Shown here: piece after piece, positions 35,157 through 44,620 of the stretch
Layout: the number at the start of each line of letters is the position of its first letter
How positions within the stretch are numbered: the first letter of the stretch is position 1
Origin: Pezicula radicicola
Taxonomy: Eukaryota; Ascomycota; Leotiomycetes; Helotiales; Dermateaceae
Assembly (NCBI GenBank): GCA_003008705.1
Contig: PDUO01000001.1
Location: 1,729,694 to 1,793,693 of the forward strand
Direction of reading: 5' to 3'
DNA: 64,000 bases
Position numbers and translations under genes: made by a program
Notes under the pieces: generated by a model
The model's database searches: none
What the model saw: only the letters and a program-made list of their open reading frames with translations
Told to the model about the DNA's origin: nothing

Positions 35157-36625
35157 ATGGATTCAGAAGCACAGTCCAGTAGCTATCCACATGTCACCCA
35201 ACCAGACTTGTCCAAAGATGTACAAGCATTTCCATACAGAAGACTCGAAGTTGCAAATAAGAGAAAGGCGCCTTGTATAACTTACCGCGGGGAGAAAACC
35301 GAAGTAAACTTCTTGCCAAAGACAACTCTTGTGGAATAAATGTTAATTGCAAGCAGACTATACATCCTACATCGAACAATACTACTCCCGAAAATCTTCA
35401 TGAGGACTCAGCTTGCCCAGGAGAACAGGGCCATTCTTGTCAAAATGAGGGTCAACCATTTCCTGCAAGCGACTCTCCACACGGCCCTGGCATGAGCGCT
35501 CCTCTCCCGGTCAAGAGAGGGTCAGTCACCTCGCGACGGCGGAAGTTGAGGTTTCCAGGAGAAAATGCACCATGGGACATGACTACCGGCACCCCGACCA
35601 GACAACCTAGGCGCCTCCATCGTACAACGGCTCAACAAGGGCCTGCTTTCACCAGACCCGAGACGCAGGAGACTCACCACCTGCCTGTCATGTCTGGAGA
35701 TGTTGTTGAGCCTTCTTATTACGACCCATCACACATCGAAAGTATGGAGTGCACTTCACCCAGCAGTCTGAGTACTCCCGAAGCTTTTCTGCAAGACTTG
35801 CAAGGCGATCTCAAACGGCAGATTAATAACTCTCCAAGCCTTTCACAAACTACTCAAAAACCCTGGGCGCCTTATGAGTATTCTACAGTATTTCAAAACA
35901 GCAATACCATCATCCCAAAATCCAGTGGTATCATAAGCACACCTCAACTGGCACCTCCGTACAACCTTCATGTACCCAAGTCTACTCACAGCAACCAATC
36001 AAGTTTTCCCCTACCCATCACAACCTATGCCAACAATGATTTAATGACAAGATACTCAGGTTTCAGGTCAGACTTCGGAGTCCTTGACGATTATGCATCG
36101 ACATCTCAACATTCCCATGAAAGTGTTTCCGCAATGGACAATACAATGGCCCGTTGTCAGCAATTTCCAACAACATGCAGCATGGACACCCAAAACTTCG
36201 ACAACACACCTAGAGTTTATCAACAGGATCCAATTTATACACATACTGCAGCACCAGCATGGGAGATGTATCCTAGAAGTCAGTACACAAAAACGGATTG
36301 GACCTCTGAACTGGCATTTCCGTACTTCGACATCAACGCACCAGCATGTACTACTTCCATAGATTGTAAGAACCTCCTCACTTTCAATGGCATAAAGTAA
36401 CACACTCACTATTTAACAGATGCAAATTCTCAGTCCGAAGAGACGGGTAACACGATGGTCGCCTCATCTCTAACGTCAACGTCGCAATATCCACACTTTA
36501 CAGTTGAGAACGAAGCACCAAGCGTTTACGAACAATTTTCAGACACCAAAAGTGATGCGGATGAACCATTCAGCTTCCATGAAGATTCGGAAGCTTCAGA
36601 TGCGTATGCGTATTTCGATCGCTAA
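35157..36625 (+). CDS. Unrecognised low-complexity protein, 453 aa
   Basis: The three-exon model is 35157-35303, 35357-36365 and 36420-36625; phases are consistent and the product is 453 residues. Intron 2 has GTAAGA...TAACAG signals. Intron 1 (GTAAAC...AAGCAG) is weaker and rests mainly on frame joining. The protein is rich in Ser, Thr, Pro, Gln and Asn. It has a short basic patch (V-K-R-G-S-V-T-S-R-R-R-K-L-R-F, then R-Q-P-R-R-L-H-R, somewhat AT-hook-like) and an acidic, aromatic C-terminus (S-E-A-S-D-A-Y-A-Y-F). This composition is common in disordered transcriptional regulators, but no DNA-binding fold is identifiable. It lies 263 bp upstream of, and in the same direction as, the homeodomain-like gene, so a functional pairing is possible. 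Function unknown. Confidence 0.6.
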
Positions 36626-36888
36626 GCGACCTTCTCCAGTCAATCCAAGCAATCTCTCAACATTTACCATGGATTTATTGAATTTGATTACTATCGCTAT
36701 CTACGACTAGAGCACAAAAATGGAAGCAGCGATGGAAATCCTCGATACTTGTAGAGCACTCTTTCCTTTCCTCGTTCCTTCCCCTTCAAGATCATTCGCT
36801 TTCCACCCTCGTTCTGTCTTGCGATTCTCCTTTTTTCATTCTACATTCAACTTCATACAACATTTGACACTCTACATCCATCGAAAGC

Positions 36889-37867
36889 ATGTCTTACACA
36901 CCGAACGCTATCGATCCTTCAGGCCATAATACAGATGGAGACGACCCTCAAATACTACCTCCATCTAGTAGGGCTAGCTTTCCGACTGAGCTGGAGCTTG
37001 AGATATTAGAGAAAGAATTTCAAACAAATCCCTCGGCAACGCAAGAGACGATAGACAAACTGGTAGGCTGGTTGAATAGAGAACCAGCAACAATATCCGT
37101 GTGTACCCATTTCCAATTACAGTTCAAAATGCTAACGCTTGTTTAGAACTGGTTCATGGATCGAAGAGAGAGAGTCGTAACCCACCGTCACTTCTCCTCT
37201 GAAGAACTTGCAAGATTAGTGGCTGAATACGAACATAATATCTATCCACATGAGGATCAAAGGTTGAAAATTGCACACGACCTGGGTAGAGACGTTAAGA
37301 AAATCCATGTATGATATCATGTACCTGTTTCCGTGTATACGAAATTCTAACATTGTCTAGAGATGGTTCAACTATCGTAGAAGCTTGGCAAATAAAAATA
37401 GGTTAAGCGTAGAAGGACGTACTACGCAAGGACAAGCAGAACGTGATGAAGGCGTCTTCTCACGTCAAGGCGAGTCGACTCTGGAGAGCGACGACGAAAA
37501 CATTGATGAAAGTAATGACCGAACCAACGTCCAGAGCAACATCCAAAGCTACAACCATCTGACGAGTGATCATAATGAAGAATCGGAGGCTGAGGAGGGA
37601 GAACAACCAGTACAAACGTTAGAGGAGGCTCTTGCCCCACCAGAGCGTAGGTTTCATTCCTCACTTTGCTGTGTTATTTGGATTAACAAAATTGAAACCC
37701 TAGAACCAGCCGCAGATTTCATCAAACCAACATGGAAACCCTGTCGGTCTTGTCTCAAGGATAGATGGTCAGCTGACGTCCAGCTTAATACACCCTGTGA
37801 CGGGGGAAAGCCTTGCGGAAGTTGTGAGAAATACGGTCGGGTATGCGAGGGCCCAGCGTATTTTTAA
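36889..37867 (+). CDS. Double homeodomain-like protein with a C-terminal expanded zinc cluster
   Basis: Four exons: 36889-37098, 37147-37308, 37361-37646 and 37704-37867; 273 residues. Introns 1 and 2 each fall just before a recognition-helix W-F, a common homeobox intron position. Module 1 (about 29-80) runs F-P-T-E-L-E-L-E-I-L-E-K-E-F to N-W-F-M-D-R-R-E-R-V. Module 2 (about 84-140) runs F-S-S-E-E-L-A-R-L to R-W-F-N-Y-R-R-S. Both keep the homeodomain W48-F49 and R53, but the normally invariant Asn51 is Asp in module 1 and Tyr in module 2. An acidic linker follows. The C-terminus has cysteines spaced C-x2-C-x14-C-x5-C-x2-C-x6-C, a Zn2Cys6-like cluster with a long first loop. The last intron (57 nt, divisible by three) could be retained without breaking the frame. 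A nuclear regulator is the likely role. Confidence 0.75.
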
Positions 37868-38981
37868 GTAGTTATGAGAGCGGTGGGCGTGAATAAAATG
37901 ATATTGCTTTAGCCAACCTACTTGACTCGAGTGATTTGTTTGTTTTTGGTAACTGATTTGATTTGGGTAACCCACTTGCCTGAATGATCCACCTGATTTT
38001 AGTAACTCACTTCAGTCAACTTTTGGGTAACTTACTCGGTTTGAGTAGCCTACTTAACTTGGCTAGCTGTTGACTTAAGTAGCATACTTAACTCAATATT
38101 GATCGGAATATCTCTATAATTATATTGTCCTGTCAACCCTGCCCTCGCTTAACTATTTATATAGCTACCTAGCCTTGCGCTCTCTTCTATAGAACATAGA
38201 ATATAATGCTATATTACAACCTATATTTTTTACTTTAAATGACTATTATATTTAATAGTATCTAGTAGAAATAACTTGCTTAACTTAAGCAACTCGTTTG
38301 AGTTGAGTCTTGAGTAACCCGCTTGATTTGACTAACTTATGACTTAAATAACCAACTTGATATAACTCTTGAATCCACAACTATGACTCAGAAATTCCTC
38401 CCTTCATCGTGGGTATGTACGAAAGCTTTTTGGAATTCGGTTTCGAATCACGATGTTGCAGTATAATCCCTTCATGACCTAACTTCTACTATATTATGTC
38501 CTCGGGCTTCTTCTGTACTCTTTTATAATCTTTCCCTCTTTGGTTTGCGGTGCTTTCAAATTCTCCTGCGCTTAGTTTCAGAGATTCTGATATTGGATAT
38601 AACTTTGAAGACTCTGTAGTTGGTACTTTCTGAGATATATTAGGTCTGCTGGTGATAGAGGCGGATGTGGATATGTCTTAATTGACTTGCTTATTTTGTG
38701 TAACCAACTTGCCTAAAACGATTTACTTAACTTGTGCGATTTGCTTAAGCATCTAGTTGCATAAGATATAACTAATCAAACTAGTTACAAAATTTTATCT
38801 ATATCAGATTCAACTGTATTGTTTGGTTCCTCATAGTGCTAGATATATCATTATATAACCCTCAATTAGATATTGGGAATACTCTATTTAAAGCCTGGAA
38901 ACTCTCCAAATTAATTATGAGTATTAATTGAAGCTCTTACACATTCATAAAGGTAGAACTCCAAAGTCACGTTCTACGATA

Positions 38982-39190
38982 GCGTCGCACTAAAGTGTTG
39001 CAGCGCGACGCTAAAATGTTGCAGCGCCTCGCTTGCCTCGCGTAACCAGGCTAAAATGTTGCAGCGCGGCACTAAAATGTTGCAGCGCATCGCTTACCTC
39101 GGGTAACAACGCTAAAATGTCGCAGCGCGGCACTAAAATGTTGCAGCGCCTCGCTTCACCTCGGGTACCCTCGCCTACCCTCGCCTACAC
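38982..39190 (+). repeat. GC-rich minisatellite, about 62-bp units
   Basis: About three units of roughly 62 bp are each built from two copies of CTAAAATGTTGCAGCGC (six or seven copies in all, some with single changes) and a spacer ending in TCGCTT-x-CCTCG-x-GTAAC. The last unit decays into short CCTCGCCTAC repeats. It stands out as a GC-rich island inside AT-rich DNA. Confidence 0.8.
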
Positions 39191-39409
39191 TCTTATAGCG
39201 CCGGAAAGCGTGCTGTAGCACCAAAGGTTAATTCTGAGGTTAATTCTGTACAGGTACAATAACACTTCCAAGGTAACAAATAACGTATTCAATACTAATT
39301 CCAAGTTTAAATAGGTAGTTCAAACTGAGCTTCGAACTTGTGGAAATTGTATATGCATAAAATGAGTGAATTGTGAGTACTAACCGTCTAGAAGAGAGGC
39401 CGACTAGTA

Positions 39410-39640
39410 GGTTCTATATACAGAGTGGGAGGCATTGCAAACGGCCCGAATGCCATACAAAATGGGCTATTTTGGATGCATGAGACTTGTGTAGCTTGCT
39501 TTACGCATATAAGACAATTCCATACCATGCGAGAGACAAAATAAAGATATATTCGGTGCCATGGTTTCAATATATAAAACACGTGATTTCTGGGCAACAT
39601 ATACCCCATGAGATAGTTCTGACACGTCATTTATAGGCAA
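39410..39640 (-). repeat. Diverged dispersed repeat, copy A
   Basis: This shares ordered blocks with 40735-40960: CATACAAAAT followed by ATT-x-x-GGATGC, an ACAATT block, a GAGACAAA block and a GACACGT block. Many differences are C/T or G/A transitions, as expected of RIP-aged repeats. No terminal repeats or coding capacity is recognised. Confidence 0.45.
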
Positions 39641-39755
39641 CATTTATACTCGATATAATAGGCTTTCGAATAATAATAAAAAGACATGTAACACAACCTC
39701 TCTCGTTTGTAGAGATGTCGTATTAAATAATCCAATTCTTTAATTAGACTCTAAT

Positions 39756-39807
39756 AACTTGTGTGATTAAGTAACGTACTTAACTTGTGTGATTAAGTAA
39801 CGTACTT
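39756..39807 (+). repeat. Tandem 26-bp duplication
   Basis: Two identical adjacent 26-bp units start AACTTGTGTGATTAAGTAAC. The sequence belongs to the degenerate GTAAC/ACTTAA repeat family of this tract. Confidence 0.8.
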
Positions 39808-40734
39808 AACTTGAATAATTTACTCAGCTTAAGCAATCTACTCACTTTAGTAATTTAGAGGTAAATTAAGTAGACTAGGAGATAAGCTTTTGAGAGGTCA
39901 AACTCCAAGGGATTATCGCGAATATAACGTTCAATATCTCGAATCATAGCTGTAGCATCCGAGAGTAGGACAAGATTAAGATTTTAGTACATCTTTCGAA
40001 GGTCCCGAGGTTTACCTAAGTCTAAGCTCTCACTGGAACTACTATCAGTCGTAGCACCACTAATGTATGCCACTGTCGGATCCGTCGTTGGGCTTGTCCA
40101 TAAGACTATTATCGCCATGTTCATCTGCAAGGCCATTAACATGAATTGCCATCTCATTAAGTGACATGATATGTAAGTCGTTCTTAATACTTCATAATGT
40201 CCATCACAAGTGGCTTTTAAAGGAGAGATAAGTTAAGCGAGCGATTTTGATGGGATTTAGTTAGTTTTGTACTCCACGTTTATACCTAAGTAGACTAATC
40301 CTTAACTCAAATCCCCCACTTAACTCAGTACTCCTAATTAATCTGAATGAAGTAGATTTACTTAGAAGGGCATATATAAGTTCTTAATGGTTACTATAAG
40401 TGGAATTTTAATAAGGATATAAATTAAGCGAGGTGGTTCCGTCAGTTTTAGCTGTATTTGCGCTTTATGTTTATACTAAAATTTGAGATAGGAGCTGTCT
40501 GTCGAGTAGTAGAAAAGATATTAGACCTGTCTGGGTTGTTCGTAGAGCGGCGTTCAGCGGAAGAGTTCATGAGTTTGTTGCTTCACAAATCGAGTTAACT
40601 CACTTACAGTAATTCTAGTATCTAATCTAACTTGTAGTAAGCAAAAAGCCTTGAAATATGATATAAAAGACTATGAACCCTCGAGCACAATAGTGGTGAT
40701 TTGAATGAGAGTCTGAATTGTCTGATTCTGCAAA

Positions 40735-40960
40735 ATGAGTAGGAGGCAGTAGGCCTTTATATACAAGAGCTGAGCATCAATTAGAGCCTGATTTCCATAC
40801 AAAATAAGGCATTCCGGATGCGACGGCATTGCGCGTAGAGCGTTACAATTGAAAACAGTGTTGCCGGAGGCCTGAGACAAAGGACCGAGAGAGCAAAAGC
40901 AATTATGGCCAGAATGAGGATATACTCCGACACGTGACAAATTGGGCCACAATGGCTGAC
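40735..40960 (-). repeat. Diverged dispersed repeat, copy B
   Basis: This copy matches the block order of 39410-39640 but is less AT-rich. The parent element could not be identified. Confidence 0.45.
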
Positions 40961-41104
40961 AAAGACATTAGCATTAAAGTGACTGTTAATCCTTTACGAA
41001 TATTTAGAGCTTTAAGAAAATTCGTAGAGATCCTGAAGGAGTGTAGCACCAGTAAGTTAAGGTAAGCAATATGCAATAATTGTAGAAAATACATATGGCT
41101 CATG

Positions 41105-41231
41105 CTATCCCTTACACCGTTTGCTGCTGACCAACAGGACGTGCACGACAAATTACATATATATTTTGGAGGCGAAATCCTCGGGGTGTCGAATCCCTGT
41201 ACAAAATGGCAGGAAACGGTGTAAGGGATAG
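41105..41231. mobile_element. MITE-like inverted-repeat element, 127 bp
   Basis: CTATCCCTTACACCGTTT at 41105-41122 is repeated as its exact reverse complement at 41214-41231. Weaker complementarity extends inward. There is no coding capacity. No clear target-site duplication is visible, so it may be a MITE or a palindromic remnant. Confidence 0.5.
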
Positions 41232-41530
41232 TATCACGCGTAATGTGGGCTGACATCTTACTGCACAATTCATTGCCCTAGTCCAGAAAAACCGCTCGCG
41301 AAACTCCAGTGAGCCAGTCTGTCTCTAGTGCGACCACATCCCAGAACCCAAAACCATAGACTATGTCCTGCATGCTATCTCCCAAACGTCCAAGACACCT
41401 GAGGAAAAAAGACAAGTTCCATGCGCTCACTCGCTCTCTTGCGCCTGTAAAACGATCATATGACCATCCACATCCCAGTCCAAGAAACCAGAGCATAACT
41501 TCAGAAACCTCTCGAGACTAAACAAAGTCC

Positions 41531-42342
41531 TTACCTCCCATTGCCAATCATCTTCCCAACCATATTCTCAACCCCATTCCTAGCCTGTTTCTGCACATTG
41601 TCAAACCTCATAAACCCACAAGTCTCACTCTCAAAATGCGCAACAAGTCCACTTAGCAACTTATAAGTACGACCACAACCAGCTTTCGGGCATTTATAAA
41701 TATGCTCTTCATGAACTGGACTCTTGAAATGTTTATTCAATGCATCCAAACTTGCGAATTGTCGAGGACAGAGGTAACAACCGTAGGCACGACCGTTCCA
41801 AGCTCTTTCTGTGGCGATGGTTTCGATGGGATTACGGTCATAACCGGGCATTGTTATCATGGGTTTCGTGATTACGTTTTGTCGGTCTAGACGGCGGATT
41901 GTTTCGTTGATTTTGTGACGGTCAATTCCTGAGGCACATGTTCCGCTTTCAAGGTGGATTATTACGCCTGATGCTGTGGTGAATGACCGTGTGCAGAAGG
42001 GGCATTCCATTGCACTTCCGACATGAATCCTAGAATGTAGATGCTAGAAACCAGGTAAGCCGTTGCACGAAATGAGTGAATGCGGAGGAGATATAGACTT
42101 CGTACTTGTGTCAAATTGTTCTCATTTCTGAACATGCGTTTGCAAGAGATACAATACGGATGACCGGTAGCGCTGGAACAATGTTGATGAAGTGATTTCT
42201 CAGTGTAGAATTCGCGGCCGCAATCCTCGCATTCCCATTCTGGATCCATACGTTGCGATCGATGGATGGCGCTGTTCTGTATGTGTTGATTGTAGCCATT
42301 GTCGGTGTTGAAGTATCGGTCACAAGGTCCGCACCAAGCCAT
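41531..42342 (-). CDS. C2H2 zinc-finger protein
   Basis: Two exons, 42106-42342 and 41531-42043. The intron uses a GTACGA donor and the TTTCTAG acceptor at 42044, phase 0, which restores the finger N-L-T-Q-H-L-H-S-R-I-H; 249 residues. Fingers in order: C-G-P-C-D-R-Y-F with H-I-Q-N-S-A-I-H; C-E-D-C-G-R-E-F with a H-C-S-S-A-T-G-H end; C-I-S-C-K-R-M-F with the spliced H-x4-H; C-P-F-C-T-R-S-F with H-L-E-S-G-x-C; then C-Y-L-C-P-R-Q-F with H-F-K-S-P-V-H and C-P-K-A-G-C-G-R-T-Y with H-F-E-S-E-T-C. Two fingers end in C, a variant seen in a common fungal family of short C2H2 proteins. A nucleic-acid-binding role is likely. No partner is known from context. Confidence 0.87.
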
Positions 42343-44620
42343 GTTTGTTCTGAGTTATCCTTTTTTGGTACTTTGGCGTTTCGGCGCTGGTTTGGGGGGT
42401 GTAATTGAGGAGGATTGACTTGATGTTGGATGGAGTTGAAGGTGGTGGGGTAGGGTAATAAGAGAGTAGAACAAGCAAGAGAGGAGAAGAAGCAGAGGGA
42501 ACGCGAGGGAAGTGGGAGGGGTGGTGAATGCAAGGGTTAAGCTCGTTGACCTCAATCAGGATCTCCTGCCTTGTTCCTTACTAACAAACCGGCTGATCCC
42601 ATAATTCGTAACTCTGATAAGCTGCCCCTGTGTCAAATCCCTCGCTTGTCTGAGACTAAGTTCCGCGGATCCTCCACAAACTATTTTAAGCGACCACCAG
42701 CGACAATACTAAACCATTGCTTAGTGGTGGCTCGCATTCACAATGATACCAACAATACAAGGACTTTGAAGGAATCGATTGTTTCATAAAGCTACTGTTG
42801 CATTTAGTAATGCTACCATCGACCATAAACAAAGTATCAGCCACGAATCACGTGTACGACCAGTATAACCTCATGTCCACTGCCCGCCATAGCCTCTAAT
42901 TTTTGGAGGATCGGTGCACTAATGGCTTAATACTTTGACATCAAAACCAGCTCAATTAGTATAGAAACCAAGGCCTTTGCGATGCTCACTTATTGTATAT
43001 ATAGTGTAGAAATCCTCGTAGATTCAAGGGCCAGACAATACAAGATCCCCCCTCAATTACCTATTTTCCTACATTTCACCATTTTCTTCTTATTGGTGCT
43101 CAAGGGTTCATACAAAGTTCCTTTGTGTCAGCCATATAGTCACGTGTCGGAGTATATCCTCAATCTGGCCATATTTGCTTCTTCTTTTTCGGGCCTTTGG
43201 CTCAAGCCTCCGGCAACCCTGTTTTAAATTATAGGGCTCTACGCGCAATGACGCGGCATCTACTTCGTCAAGGCCTTATTCTGCATAGAATGCAGCCTTA
43301 AATCAATGCCCAACTCTCGTACATAAAGCCTACTTCCCCCTCACTATTGTGCAGAAACCAGACACATCAACTTCTCACTCAAATCTCTATTTTCACTGTA
43401 AACAAGGCTTTACAATGTTCTTCTTTCCTGTCACGGTTGGTATATTTATCGCACCCTATATGTCAAAGTTCCTTGGGACTATTGGGTTAGTCCAATGTTT
43501 TGAGTTTGCTGGAGTACTACTTTGATCATCACATGCCATTGTCTGAGATAATGTGACTCTAATTGAAATTATACTTCAAGTAATATGGTAATCTAGTGTC
43601 TACCACTTTTATGGAACGGGCTTCTCGGAAAGTTAAAAGGTTCAATCGCGCATGCCAGGAGAGACTGCGTCGCCGTCCTCCCAAACTTCCCTTCAATAAC
43701 CCTCTTCAAATTCCTCAACCTCTGAACAGGACCATCAGTGGGGCTACAGGAGTAATTCCGAGTATCAATAACAAGAACCTAATGAAGGGCAACTGACTTA
43801 GAGATACTTAATTGCTTTGATCTGAAAGAATTGTATACGATTGTGGATCGAGACTCCCCCGGAAAGGTAAAAGTTCTTTGATTCAATAAAGTTCAAGGGC
43901 TAAAAGCAAAATATATACCATTGTTAACGAAGCTACCTCTGAATTTACTTCAACAGGTCCCTAGAACTGCTTCACTTTGTGAGTGCATCAAATGTCACAA
44001 ACTAGAATGGAAGAACACGGGAATATCTTTGAAATCGTTCAATTCGTATCTCTTTAGGTCCAAAACCATTCCTTGCCCTTTGGATATCAGAAATATCGTG
44101 ATCCGACTCTTGTTCACATCATCTCCCCTCTCCTTCCCTAAATAACATGCTGCAACAAATTCGCCCGCCTCCTCTTCAATGATAGATCATGTTCCTGCCT
44201 CCACCCCAGAATAATGGCCAAATATAGGCAAAGGTGGGAAACAACAACCTAAGCACGCTCGCTCGCTGATGAGAAAAGAGCAAGCAAAGAACAAAGGAAA
44301 AACTAAACACATCCCGGGGTATCCTCCTTTGCTGAACGAATTGCAAAAGTATGAATGTGGTAAATGAGGATGAAAGCCACCACGCGCCAGCGGATGCAAT
44401 GGAGAAATAATGCAAAATTGCGGAGGGTAATATACAAGGAGTAGCGCAGAACTCGTGTATTGCTGCCTATGCGTCGAACTCATTATTAGTTATTATAGTC
44501 GTGTCTGTTTATTCGTAATTACGTCTAAGGCGCCAGTCCAAAGTCGTCGAAATTTCATGTCGAGATAGAGCAATAGGTCTTCATCATCGATTTTTCATGT
44601 GCCGTCATATCCTCCATTTT
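42343..44620. other. Intergenic between C2H2 gene and RhoGAP gene
   Basis: This region holds the 5' side of the C2H2 gene and the 3' flank of the RhoGAP gene. Apart from the small candidate at 43415 no gene is recognised. Confidence 0.45.
43415..43636 (+). CDS. Possible small hydrophobic protein, 36 aa
   Basis: ATG at 43415 opens a short hydrophobic frame (M-F-F-F-P-V-T-V-G-I-F-I-A-P-Y-M-S-K-F-L). Splicing a GTTAGT...TCTAG intron (43486-43596) continues it to V-Y-H-F-Y-G-T-G-F and a stop at 43634-43636. The upstream 100 bp is pyrimidine/adenine-rich like a leader. A one-helix membrane microprotein of mitochondria or ER would fit, but the donor is weak, the product is tiny and nothing else supports it. 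Confidence 0.22.

Larger units (their letters stand above)
37868..41300. other. AT-rich repeat tract without genes
   Basis: Long AT-rich DNA peppered with a degenerate motif around (T/A)GTTACTTAAGT and TTGACTTGGGTAAC (37915-38110, 38270-38360, 38690-38760, 39740-39860, 40280-40340). It also contains a GC-rich minisatellite and an inverted-repeat element listed separately. No intact gene is seen. Confidence 0.6.

Noticed and set aside
38982..39190. CRISPR-like alternation of repeat and spacer
   Set aside because: The spacers are themselves repeated and the genome is eukaryotic; it is a minisatellite.
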